Positions 16,077-24,047 of a DNA stretch of 32,902 nt are shown one piece after another. How positions within the stretch are numbered: the first letter of the stretch is position 1; every line of letters begins with the position of its first letter. This DNA is from Peptococcaceae bacterium (lineage in GTDB: Bacteria; Bacillota; Peptococcia; Peptococcales; Peptococcaceae), in contig CAAETY010000061.1 of NCBI GenBank assembly GCA_900759105.1, positions 1 to 32,902 on the forward strand. The letters are read 5' to 3'. A program made the position numbers and the translations under genes. The notes under the pieces are model-generated. The model was not told where the DNA came from and did not search any database. It saw nothing but the letters and a program-made list of their open reading frames with translations.

Positions 16077-16611
16077 TGGTGATTCCCTCCCGTTCCAGTA
16101 GCTTGCGCAGGCTTTCTTTTCCGCGATATATCATGTTGGTAACTTGCTTCACCGTTTTTCCCGTGACCACTGCCGTCTGTGCATAGCTCATATCCTCAAA
16201 ATAGATCAGGTAAAGCACCTCTCTGTAGTCCGGGTTCATTTCGCTCATACAAAGGTGTAGGATGCGGTTGCGTTCTTCTGTTCGGATGACTTCATCTGCC
16301 AGTAGCCGTCTGTCCGGTTCATCCGCTATCGCGTCCAGACTGAACAGACATTTTCGTTTGCTTTTGTGGCGCAGTGCCATGTGGCGCGCTGCCTTATACA
16401 GATATGCCTTAAAGCCACCGTCACGGATGCGCGGCTTTTTTGTGAACAGATAGGCAAAGACGTCCAGCATCAGCTCCTCGGATTCGTGAACGTCATGCAG
16501 ATAGCCGTCGATATACAACGTCAGCGAATCGCCGTATTTTTTCATCAAGGCGTCCAGACCGACGTCATTGCCGTCTAAATACTGGCGGTATAAAGCTTCA
16601 TCGCAAGCCAT
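16063..16611 (-). CDS. ECF-like RNA polymerase sigma factor
   Basis: A 182-residue sigma-70 family protein with only regions 2 and 4. Region 2 spans about residues 17-90 (YIDGYLHDVHESEELMLDVF, then the promoter-melting part with KAYLYKAARHMALRH). Region 4 spans about 115-175, including a helix-turn-helix with MSYAQTAVVTGKTVKQVTNMIYRGKESLRKLL. ATG 16611 is preferred over GTG 16620 because AAGGAAG lies eight bases upstream of the ATG and abuts the GTG. It begins 20 bases after the rsmE stop on the same strand, so read-through from rsmE is possible. It heads an operon with a candidate anti-sigma and PrsW and probably directs transcription of the surface-protein genes. Confidence 0.85.
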   Translation of the reverse strand: MACDEALYRQYLDGNDVGLDALMKKYGDSLTLYIDGYLHDVHESEELMLDVFAYLFTKKPRIRDGGFKAYLYKAARHMALRHKSKRKCLFSLDAIADEPDRRLLADEVIRTEERNRILHLCMSEMNPDYREVLYLIYFEDMSYAQTAVVTGKTVKQVTNMIYRGKESLRKLLEREGITNAES

Positions 16612-16631
16612 AACGTTCACTTCCTTTTTTG

Positions 16632-17372
16632 CTATGCGTTTTCAAGGTGAAGCATAAGATAGGAAAGCAGGCAAAAGCCTGCGGTTTCTGTGCGGAGAAT
16701 ACGCTTCCCAAGGGACACGCTTTGAAAACCGGCGTCTTTGGCAAGCTGCCATTCTTCCTCGCTAATGCCGCCTTCCGGGCCAACGAGGAGAGCAATTTTC
16801 TTTGCCTGTGGAAGCGTAGGCAAAAGCGCTTCCAAGGTGCCACGGCTTGTTTCGTCTTCGTAGCAGATGAGCTTGATGTCGGCGTCTGCGACATCTGCCA
16901 AGGCCTCACGAAAGGCAGTAACGCCGGTCACTTCCGGGATGATGCCACGCTTGGCTTGGGTGGCGGCGCTTTTGCTGATTTCCTGCAAGCGCTCCGCTTT
17001 GCGGTCGGCCTTTTTGTCATCCAGCTTGACGTTGGTGCGCTTCATCATGACCGGCATGATTTGATGGGCGCCAAGCTCCACCGCCTTTTGGATGATGAGC
17101 TCGAGCTTGTCACGCTTGGGCAGCCCTTGCAAAAGGACAAGCTTGCAATCCAGCTCGCCTTGGGCTTCGCGACTTTCCAAGCGGCGTGCAGTGATGGTAT
17201 TTTTATCGGTCGAAAGAACTTCACAGAGATGCTCTTGACCACACCCATCGGAAAGTACAAATTCTTCACCTTCGCGCAGGCGCAAGACAAAAATATGCTG
17301 GTATTCCTTGCGGGAGAGGGTGATGGGTTGGTCGAGATCGGTCAATGGTTCGTTAAGAAAAAACTGGTGCAT
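16632..17372 (-). CDS. rsmE: 16S rRNA m3U1498 methyltransferase
   Basis: This methylates N3 of U1498 in 16S rRNA using S-adenosylmethionine. The 246-residue protein has an N-terminal PUA-like part (HQFFLNEPL...) and a C-terminal SPOUT domain with the knot motifs LLVGPEGGISEEE (about 199-211) and LGKRILRTETA (about 222-232). KRDKLELIIQKAVELG is also typical. ATG 17372 is chosen because AAAGGAG lies about six bases upstream. A prmA gene, often its neighbour, is not in the window. Confidence 0.93.
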   Translation of the reverse strand: MHQFFLNEPLTDLDQPITLSRKEYQHIFVLRLREGEEFVLSDGCGQEHLCEVLSTDKNTITARRLESREAQGELDCKLVLLQGLPKRDKLELIIQKAVELGAHQIMPVMMKRTNVKLDDKKADRKAERLQEISKSAATQAKRGIIPEVTGVTAFREALADVADADIKLICYEDETSRGTLEALLPTLPQAKKIALLVGPEGGISEEEWQLAKDAGFQSVSLGKRILRTETAGFCLLSYLMLHLENA

Positions 17373-17534
17373 AGAGGCTCCTTTCAAGGTTTTTTACTAC
17401 TATAGCACGGATGTTAGGTGAGATGCTATGGTCAATCATGAGAATAATATTTGATAATAAGGTTTTCATTTGCATGATTACAGGGTAAAATGATATCAAA
17501 TAAGCAGAATATTACAAAAGAAGGATGAGGGTGT

Positions 17535-18425
17535 ATGGAGCAAGAAAAAAGAGAACGCCGTGCCGTTGTCGATGTATTGGTTGCTGCAACAGCGTGGGGC
17601 TGTCTGGGTTTGTTTACCAGATATCTGGCCGGATTTGGCATGTCGCCATTGGCGGTGGCTTTTTTTCGTAGCTTTTCAGCGGCAGTGATGCTTGCCTGCT
17701 ATTTGGGGTTGCGTTCGCGCGAAACGTTTTGCATACGCTTACGTGATGTGTGGATGTTTGTGGGCACCGGCTTTATATCGATTGGGCTCTTTAACGTGTT
17801 CTACTTTGCGACGCAGAACTATACGACGCTGAGTATTGCGGCGGTGCTCTTGTATACGGCGCCATTTTTCGTTATTATCATGTCCAAGCTCTTTTTTAAG
17901 GAACACATCACAAAGCAAAAAGTGATTGCGCTGCTGTTGGCCTTTGTGGGCTGCTTGTTTGTTACCGGCGTTGTTGGCTCGGGTGGCGGCACGCTGGCAC
18001 CGATTGCCATTGCAACCGGGCTGGCGTCAGCGTTCTGCTATGCGCTTTATAGCATTTTCGGGCGTGTAGCGCTGAGCCACTATGCACCAATGACAGTGAC
18101 CTTTTACTCGCTCTTTGTTTCTGCCCTTTCCTTGGGCATCATCTTTGGAGTGACCGGTGCAGAAATGCCGGCCATGAAATGGCAGATGGTTATGGGGATT
18201 TGCGGGTTAGGCTTTGTATCCACAGTGATTCCATACATTTTCTACACAAGAGGGCTTCAGGTGTTGGCACCGAGCAAGGCGAGCGTCCTTGCCTTTGCCG
18301 AACCGATGGTGGCGACCATTGTGGGGATTTTGGTTATGCATGAACCCCTCACCATCCCGGCAGTGATTGGGATTGGGCTTATTTTCAGCGGTATTGTTAT
18401 TTTAAACCGCCGTTCTCAAAAATAA
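17535..18425 (+). CDS. EamA/DMT-family transporter
   Basis: A 296-residue, ten-helix protein with two EamA halves. The first begins AATAWGCLGLFTRYL and the second SAFCYALYSIFGRVAL. The end of helix 10 and the short basic tail are typical. DMT transporters usually export amino acids or metabolites; the substrate is unknown. The ribosome site GATGAGGG precedes the ATG. The next gene starts 20 bases downstream, so the gene may be co-transcribed with the SPFH cluster, although the functions appear unrelated. Confidence 0.85.
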   Translation: MEQEKRERRAVVDVLVAATAWGCLGLFTRYLAGFGMSPLAVAFFRSFSAAVMLACYLGLRSRETFCIRLRDVWMFVGTGFISIGLFNVFYFATQNYTTLSIAAVLLYTAPFFVIIMSKLFFKEHITKQKVIALLLAFVGCLFVTGVVGSGGGTLAPIAIATGLASAFCYALYSIFGRVALSHYAPMTVTFYSLFVSALSLGIIFGVTGAEMPAMKWQMVMGICGLGFVSTVIPYIFYTRGLQVLAPSKASVLAFAEPMVATIVGILVMHEPLTIPAVIGIGLIFSGIVILNRRSQK

Positions 18426-18445
18426 ATCATGAAAGGATTTGACTG

Positions 18446-18772
18446 ATGAATCAACGAATCGAACCTGAAATTGTGAGCTATTTCGGCTCTGAATATGAAA
18501 AAGTACCACGTTTCTATTATTTGGATGCAGACGGCAATGAGGTCGTGCATCCGGCGTTTAATGACCCAACAGAAGGTGAAATTGATGCATTTTATGTGTG
18601 CCAACCGGTGATGCTCAGCTATTGCCGTTTGCGCACCGCAGCACGATTAAAGTACAACGAAGTCAATCCACGTTTGTTCCGAGATTTTGACTCGGCCACA
18701 CGTGAAATGACACCGGACCAAGTGGATGCGTATACCCACTATATGGAGGGAGATTTTGTCCGCTTGGGGTAA
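18446..18772 (+). CDS. Small hypothetical protein at the head of the SPFH cluster
   Basis: A 108-residue soluble protein, acidic and rich in Tyr and Phe (VPRFYYLDADGNEVVHP at about 20-36; MTPDQVDAYTHYMEGDF near the end). It has no signal peptide or membrane helix. A GAAAGGA ribosome site precedes the ATG and the next gene begins 38 bases later. I do not recognise the family. In Bacillus the equivalent position upstream of ydjGHI is occupied by the pspA homologue; this protein is not PspA, which is a long coiled coil. Confidence 0.65.
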   Translation: MNQRIEPEIVSYFGSEYEKVPRFYYLDADGNEVVHPAFNDPTEGEIDAFYVCQPVMLSYCRLRTAARLKYNEVNPRLFRDFDSATREMTPDQVDAYTHYMEGDFVRLG

Positions 18773-18810
18773 TATAGTGAACAATTGACTCAACAGAAGG
18801 AGGAAACCCT

Positions 18811-20205
18811 ATGGGACTTACAAAGCAAATCGGTGGCGTTATTGGTGCAGGTGCCGGTGCTCTTGGTGGGGTGCTCGGTGACACATGGAAGGATTACTTT
18901 GTCTGCGAATCAATGAGTGCAGACGAGCTTGTTTGCAAAGGGGTACAAAACCAAGGCCGTCGCGGCGTGAACCGCAAGGGCAGTGAAAACGTTATTACCA
19001 CCGGCTCTGTGATTGTTGTCGCAGAAGGTCAATGTATGCTTATTGTCGATCAGGGTAAAATTGTCGAATTCTGCGCAGAACCGGGCGAATTCGTTTACGA
19101 TGCGTCCACAGAGCCAAGTCTGTTCTGCGGTAACCTCAAAAAAGGCCTTGTCGACAGCTTTAAGGTAGTTGGTAAGCGTTTCACCTTCGGTGGCGAAACA
19201 GCCCATGACCAACGCGTGTATTACGTGAACACCAAAGAAATTGTCGGCAACAAATACGGCACTGCCAGCCCGGTGCCATTCCGTGTAGTGGACAACAATA
19301 TCGGCCTTGATATGGATATCGCCATTAAATGCTTCGGCGAGTATTCCTACAAAATCACCGACCCACTCATGTTCTATGCAAATGTTGTCGGTAACGTGAC
19401 AGATACCTATACCCGCGACAATATTGACGGTCAGCTCAAAACCGAGCTGCTCACCGCATTGCAGCCGGCTTTTGCAAAAATCAGTGCGATGGGCGTGCGC
19501 TACAGTGCGCTTCCTGCGCATACCACAGAAATTGCCGATGCCTTAAATGAGGTATTGAGCGAAAAATGGAGTCAAATTCGCGGACTTTCCATTGTTAGCT
19601 TCGGGGTAAGCTCTGTTTCCGCATCCGAAGAAGACGCACAAATGATTAAGGAAATCCAACGCAATGCCGCACTTCGCGACCCTAGCATGGCGGCGGCACA
19701 TCTTGCCGGTGCACAAGCGCAAGCGATGCAGGATGCAGCGAAAAATGAAGGCGGCATGGGCGCAATGGGTGCATTCGTTGGAATGGGGATGGCACAAAAC
19801 GCCGGCAGTAATACCACCAATCTCTTTGGCATGGCTCAAGAGCAACAAGCTGCTCAAGCAGCAGCGCAAGCTCAAGCGCAGGCGGCACAGGCACAGGCTC
19901 AAGCGGCGCAAGCACCAGCTGGATGGACCTGTCCGGATTGTGGCACTGCCGGCAACACCGGTAAATTCTGCGTGAATTGTGGGAAACCAAACCCGGCAAG
20001 TGCAGCACAAAATGGTTGGACATGCCCAAGCTGTGGCACCGCCGGCAATACCGGCAAATTCTGCGCTGAATGTGGCGCCAAAAAGCCACAACCACGCCGT
20101 TATGTATGCTCCAAGTGCGGCTGGGTACCGGATGACCCAACCAATCCACCGAAGTTCTGCCCGGAATGCGGCGACAAATTTGATGAAAACGACGTAGAAC
20201 AATAA
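18811..20205 (+). CDS. SPFH-domain protein with C-terminal zinc ribbons (YdjI-like)
   Basis: A 464-residue protein. An N-terminal Gly/Ala segment (about 5-25) is followed by an SPFH/virion-core-like domain (about 30-290), an Ala/Gln-rich linker (about 345-370) and three zinc ribbons. The first two ribbons are almost identical (CPDCGTAGNTGKFCVNCG and CPSCGTAGNTGKFCAECG); the third is rubredoxin-like (CSKCGW...CPECGD). B. subtilis YdjI has an SPFH domain and works with YdjG and YdjH in recruiting PspA to the membrane. Those two partners follow here in the order I-G-H. AGGAGG lies upstream of the ATG. The doubled ribbon is a lineage-specific elaboration. Confidence 0.85.
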   Translation: MGLTKQIGGVIGAGAGALGGVLGDTWKDYFVCESMSADELVCKGVQNQGRRGVNRKGSENVITTGSVIVVAEGQCMLIVDQGKIVEFCAEPGEFVYDASTEPSLFCGNLKKGLVDSFKVVGKRFTFGGETAHDQRVYYVNTKEIVGNKYGTASPVPFRVVDNNIGLDMDIAIKCFGEYSYKITDPLMFYANVVGNVTDTYTRDNIDGQLKTELLTALQPAFAKISAMGVRYSALPAHTTEIADALNEVLSEKWSQIRGLSIVSFGVSSVSASEEDAQMIKEIQRNAALRDPSMAAAHLAGAQAQAMQDAAKNEGGMGAMGAFVGMGMAQNAGSNTTNLFGMAQEQQAAQAAAQAQAQAAQAQAQAAQAPAGWTCPDCGTAGNTGKFCVNCGKPNPASAAQNGWTCPSCGTAGNTGKFCAECGAKKPQPRRYVCSKCGWVPDDPTNPPKFCPECGDKFDENDVEQ

Positions 20206-20236
20206 TCGCTCCAACGTACGAAAGGAGGGGGAAACG

Positions 20237-21313
20237 ATGGCTGATAATGTATTAAATATCAAATGTCCGAACTGTGGTGCACCGCTTAACTTTTCACCGC
20301 ATGACGGCGAAGTTGTTTGTCAATACTGCGATAGTACCTTCAAAGCAGAGGTGCTCGAAAAACTCTTTAATGATAGTCAGGAAGACACAAAGACACTCGA
20401 GTGGGGGGAAGTAACACCGGGCTCTGACTGGGGTGAAGGCGAAGAAAATACATTGCAGGTTTACAGCTGTCCAAGCTGTGGGGCAGAAATCATTTGCGAT
20501 GAAAACACCGTAGCCACGACCTGTGTTTATTGCGGCAACCCAACAGTGTTGAACGGCCGCTTGCAAGGCTCGCTGAAGCCTGACTATATCATCCCATTCC
20601 GCAAGACCAAGGAAGATGCGATTGCGGCGCTGAAGGACTTCTATAAGGGCAAACGTCTGTTACCGAAGGTGTTCAGCAAGCAAAATCACATCGAGGAAAT
20701 CAAAGGGGTTTACGTACCATTTTGGTTGTTTGACTCCGGCGTTGATGCCAAGTTTGTTTTTGATGCCAGTCGTACCAGCGTGCTCGTGATGGATGATGAA
20801 GATATCACAACCATCGAACATTATCGTGCAGAACGTGAAGGGAGCATGCGCTTTGAAAAAATTCCTGTAGACGGCTCGACCAAGATGGAAGACCGTTACA
20901 TGGATGCCATCGAACCTTTTAACTACGAAGATTTGATTCCGTTTAGCCGTGGCTATTTGCCGGGGTATTTGGCTGAAAAATATGATGTTGATGCGGCCGG
21001 CAGCGTAGACCGCGTAAGTGAACGTATTTTTACCAGTGCGCGTTTGGCGGCGGAACGGACCTTGTCCTATGACGAATATTCTGTGACCACTCAAAACCTG
21101 AAACTGGTAGACCATAATGCCAAGTATGCCTTGTTGCCGGTCTGGATGCTTACCACACGCTGGAAGGATGAAACCTTCATGTTTGCCATGAACGGTCAAA
21201 CCGGCCGTTTGATTGGTGACCTTCCTGTATCCAAGGGGCGTGCAGCCGGATGGTTTGGCGGCATTACCGGTGTACTCTTTGTAATCTTCGCCACCTTGGC
21301 GTCGATTTTATAG
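20237..21313 (+). CDS. Zinc-ribbon membrane protein (YdjG-like)
   Basis: A 358-residue protein with two N-terminal zinc ribbons: CPNCGAPLNF...CQYC at about 10-32 and CPSCGAEIIC...CVYC at about 77-98. A long middle domain follows (about 115-330; YIIPFRKTKEDA, KGVYVPFWLFD), and a single C-terminal membrane helix spans about 337-356. This matches the YdjG type of TFIIB-like zinc-ribbon proteins found with SPFH and TPM proteins. AGGAGGGGG precedes the ATG. It lies 31 bases after the SPFH gene and 15 bases before the TPM gene, in one operon. Confidence 0.82.
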   Translation: MADNVLNIKCPNCGAPLNFSPHDGEVVCQYCDSTFKAEVLEKLFNDSQEDTKTLEWGEVTPGSDWGEGEENTLQVYSCPSCGAEIICDENTVATTCVYCGNPTVLNGRLQGSLKPDYIIPFRKTKEDAIAALKDFYKGKRLLPKVFSKQNHIEEIKGVYVPFWLFDSGVDAKFVFDASRTSVLVMDDEDITTIEHYRAEREGSMRFEKIPVDGSTKMEDRYMDAIEPFNYEDLIPFSRGYLPGYLAEKYDVDAAGSVDRVSERIFTSARLAAERTLSYDEYSVTTQNLKLVDHNAKYALLPVWMLTTRWKDETFMFAMNGQTGRLIGDLPVSKGRAAGWFGGITGVLFVIFATLASIL

Positions 21314-21328
21314 GGAGGAGGAAGTACA

Positions 21329-22129
21329 ATGAAAAAACATAAATACCTTTCGATGATTCTTTTGGTACTGTTGCTGTGCTTCCAAGCATTGCCGGTGATG
21401 GCAATGGATCCGGCAAAATTGGTCAACGATGATGCAGGGATTCTCTCGGTGCAGGAGCGCGACAGTCTTGAGGATGAAGCCAAGGCGATTGAAACGGAGT
21501 ACGACTTGCAAGTGCGTATTGCGGTGGTACCATCCATGTCGGGACAAACCGATGCTTATGAATTTGCCAAGAGCCTGTACAAAAAATACGATTTTGGCAG
21601 CGGCGAAGAAAAGAGTGGCATTTTGCTCATGCTCTCCATGGAAGACCGTGACTATGCGCTCATTGCTCACGGCGAAGGCAATAATGTCCTTACGGATTAT
21701 GGCAATGAAAAAATGGTTGATTCCTTCCTGCCTTATTTTGGTGAAGATGATTGGGTCGGCGGCTTTAGAGATTACCTTGAAACTGCCGAGGACTATTGCT
21801 ATAAATACTATGTCGAAGGCGAAGCATACGACGTCGACATTACAGGCGGGATTGCCAAGGCACTGTGGGTGCTTGCCTTTATCGGCTCTCCACTCATTGC
21901 CTTCCTGGTTGTTGGTGTGATGATTAACGGCATGAAGACTGCAAAGGAACAAACCGATGCCGAGCTTTATGTTGGCAGTGGCAAAGATGATGCATTTACC
22001 TTGCGTCATCAAAGCGATGACTATTTGTATACGCAAACCATTGTAACGCCGCATCCGGAGTCTGACGACAGCTCCGGTGGCACTACTATTGACTCGGATG
22101 GCTTCTCAGGCAGCAGTGGTAAATTCTAA
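21329..22129 (+). CDS. TPM-domain membrane protein (YdjH-like)
   Basis: A 266-residue protein with a signal peptide (1-25). An extracytoplasmic TPM domain follows (about 28-165; LVNDDAGILSVQERDSLEDEA, SGILLMLSMEDRDYALIAHG), then a membrane helix (about 180-200) and a cytoplasmic tail ending in SGSSGKF, the Ser/Gly end seen in many relatives. TPM proteins act in envelope maintenance in several bacteria; YdjH of B. subtilis partners YdjG. The ribosome site GGAGGAGG is nine bases upstream. A terminator follows within five bases of the stop codon. Confidence 0.83.
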   Translation: MKKHKYLSMILLVLLLCFQALPVMAMDPAKLVNDDAGILSVQERDSLEDEAKAIETEYDLQVRIAVVPSMSGQTDAYEFAKSLYKKYDFGSGEEKSGILLMLSMEDRDYALIAHGEGNNVLTDYGNEKMVDSFLPYFGEDDWVGGFRDYLETAEDYCYKYYVEGEAYDVDITGGIAKALWVLAFIGSPLIAFLVVGVMINGMKTAKEQTDAELYVGSGKDDAFTLRHQSDDYLYTQTIVTPHPESDDSSGGTTIDSDGFSGSSGKF

Positions 22130-22133
22130 TACG

Positions 22134-22164
22134 AAAAGCAGTCCTTTCGTGGGGCTGCTTTTTT
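22134..22164 (+). terminator. Terminator of the SPFH operon
   Basis: AAAAGCAG (22134-22141) and CTGCTTTT (22155-22162) form the stem; three extra pairs extend it inward and a run of six T ends it. Confidence 0.8.
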
Positions 22165-22228
22165 GCTTGCAACACGGGGCTGTGAAATGATAAACTTGGA
22201 AAGGACTGAAAAAGAGGAGGCGATGACC

Positions 22229-23122
22229 ATGAAAAACCGTGGCCCGTTGTTGGTATTGTGCTGTTATTTGCTATTTGGGATTTTACCGATTTATTGGAAA
22301 ATCTTTGTTACCATGGACCCTTATTTTATTTTGGCCAATCGTGTGGTGTGGTCGTTGCTCTTTGCGGTCATTCTGCTTCTTGTAATGCGACAAGGAAACC
22401 GTTTTGCGGCGGTTTTTCACGATAAAAAGCTGGCATGGACCTTGTGTGGCTGTGGCGCGCTTTTGGTGGTTAATTGGGGCACCTACATTATTGCCGTCAA
22501 TACCGGGCATGTCATAGAAGCAAGCTTGGCGTATTATTTGAACCCTATCATGAGTGTTATCTTGGGCTGTGTATGCTTTAAGGAAACATTGACCGGATTG
22601 CAAAAGATGAGTGTGGTTTTGGCAACGGTTGGGGTGCTTTATGCAATTGTGAGTCACGGTGTGATTCCGTGGCTGGCGCTATTGATTGGCGGGAGCTTTG
22701 CATGCTACGGCGCCCTCAAGAAGACTATACAAATTGATGGGCTGACCTCGCTTAGTGTGGAATGTGCATGGATGTTTGTACCGGCGTTGTTATTTGGTGC
22801 GTGGCTGGTAAGCCAAGGCCAGTTTGCACAAGCGGGCGAAGTGGTGACAAGCTGGCAGTGGCTGCTTATTCCAACCACCGGGATTATCACAGCGGCGCCA
22901 CTCATGATTTACAGCAAAGGGATTCAAACCACCGACTACACGCTGGCGGGGGTGCTGATGTATATCAATCCGACATTGCAATTCCTTTGTGGAATTTTCT
23001 TTTTTCATGAGGCATTCACACAGATGTATGCGGTGATGTTTGCCTTTGTATGGGCGGCTGTGGCACTCTTTTTGGTCAGTGCGTGGCTTACTCACCGTGA
23101 GCAATTAAAATTGAAACAATAA
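22229..23122 (+). CDS. rarD: RarD-type DMT permease
   Basis: A 297-residue, ten-helix protein of the RarD branch of the drug/metabolite transporters. Diagnostic stretches are YLLFGILPIYWK (about 10-21), EASLAYYLNPI (about 98-108) and the last EamA half with LMYINPTLQF. The ATG at 22229 is the one correctly spaced from GAGGAGG; the ATG six bases before it lies too close to the ribosome site. RarD is named for chloramphenicol sensitivity in Pseudomonas, but its natural substrate is not known. Confidence 0.88.
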   Translation: MKNRGPLLVLCCYLLFGILPIYWKIFVTMDPYFILANRVVWSLLFAVILLLVMRQGNRFAAVFHDKKLAWTLCGCGALLVVNWGTYIIAVNTGHVIEASLAYYLNPIMSVILGCVCFKETLTGLQKMSVVLATVGVLYAIVSHGVIPWLALLIGGSFACYGALKKTIQIDGLTSLSVECAWMFVPALLFGAWLVSQGQFAQAGEVVTSWQWLLIPTTGIITAAPLMIYSKGIQTTDYTLAGVLMYINPTLQFLCGIFFFHEAFTQMYAVMFAFVWAAVALFLVSAWLTHREQLKLKQ

Positions 23123-23161
23123 AAATAGCCTTGTTCTCTCCGGAAGGGAACAAGGCTATTT
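23123..23161. terminator. Bidirectional terminator between rarD and the glycosyltransferase gene
   Basis: AAATAGCCTTGTTC (23123-23136) pairs perfectly with GAACAAGGCTATTT (23148-23161), 14 bp, with A- and T-rich flanks. Confidence 0.8.
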
Positions 23162-23163
23162 GT

Positions 23164-23874
23164 TTAGGTCAGAGGTGCAATGCTATTGGCTTCCTCTCGT
23201 GTTAGCATATTGTTATCAACCATGGCGTTTAATACCTGCTGTTGACGTTGGCGCGCCAAGGTCATGTTAACGGTTGGTGCGTACAGGCTCGGTGCATTTG
23301 GCACACCGGCGAGGAGCGTGGCTTGGTCGTTGTTAAGCTGGGCCGGCGGTACGCCAAAGTAGCCCATGCTGGCATCATAGATATTGTAATAGCCGTTACC
23401 GTAGTAGATGCAATTGATGTAAGCGGCGAGAATTTGATCCTTTGGGTAATGCTTTTCAATATCCTTGGCGATAAAAAGCTCGGCCAGCTTTCGCGTAAAG
23501 GACGGCGTATTGTCAAAGTAGAGATTTTTGGCAAGTTGCTGGGTGATGGTACTGCCGCCCTCGAGCACCTCATGAGCAAAAGCATTGTGCAGCAAGGCGC
23601 GAATGGTCGCAACAACGTCAAACCCGCCGTGGTCGTAGAAACGATGGTCCTCGGTGGCAATGACGGCATTTTCGTAAATGACAGGGATATTATCTATAGG
23701 GGTATAGTTGGCCTGCGCCTGGACCTCACCAATGGCTTGGGTAACAGGGCGGTCGGCGGTGGCGTTTTTGTAGCCCACATAACCAATTACGCCGCAAACG
23801 GTGGTGACAGTAACCAGCACAAATAGCACCAATACAATCACTAACCGTATCAGCATGGAGATTAAACGTTTCAT
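23164..23874 (-). CDS. mtgA: Monofunctional peptidoglycan glycosyltransferase
   Basis: This polymerises lipid II into glycan strands. The 236-residue protein has one N-terminal membrane helix (about 8-33) and a GT51 domain. The catalytic Glu75 is in ATEDHRFYDHGG; GGSTITQQLAKNLYF and KDQILAAYINCIYYGNGYYNIYDAS follow. There is no transpeptidase domain. AAGGAGGG precedes the ATG. It lies divergent from a class A penicillin-binding protein that has its own GT51 domain, so two strand-making enzymes share the intergenic region. Monofunctional GT51 enzymes in Gram-positives are best known from staphylococci (Mgt/SgtA). Confidence 0.9.
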   Translation of the reverse strand: MKRLISMLIRLVIVLVLFVLVTVTTVCGVIGYVGYKNATADRPVTQAIGEVQAQANYTPIDNIPVIYENAVIATEDHRFYDHGGFDVVATIRALLHNAFAHEVLEGGSTITQQLAKNLYFDNTPSFTRKLAELFIAKDIEKHYPKDQILAAYINCIYYGNGYYNIYDASMGYFGVPPAQLNNDQATLLAGVPNAPSLYAPTVNMTLARQRQQQVLNAMVDNNMLTREEANSIAPLT

Positions 23875-23913
23875 AGTCGGTGGCCCTCCTTATCAAATGG
23901 GTCTCTCTTCTGT

Positions 23914-23942
23914 ATTATAAAGCCATTGTCAAGTGGAATGAA
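23914..23942 (-). promoter_or_regulatory. Promoter for the monofunctional glycosyltransferase gene
   Basis: On the minus strand, TTCATT (23942-23937) and TATAAT (23919-23914) are separated by 17 bases, about 40 bases before the start codon. Confidence 0.5.
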
Positions 23943-24012
23943 GATGGGATTAGTTAAGAAAAAATAAATTTTTGTTATCCGTTGTAGGTTGTCCTAGGGT
24001 TTGGGGTCTCCC

Positions 24013-24023
24013 TATGCTATAAT
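24013..24023 (+). promoter_or_regulatory. Extended -10 promoter for the class A PBP gene
   Basis: TATGCTATAAT matches the extended -10 form (TGn before TATAAT) exactly. No good -35 is present, as expected for that class. The start codon is 25 bases downstream. Confidence 0.6.
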
Positions 24024-24047
24024 GGGTACGATAAGGAGGGTTGTTGC

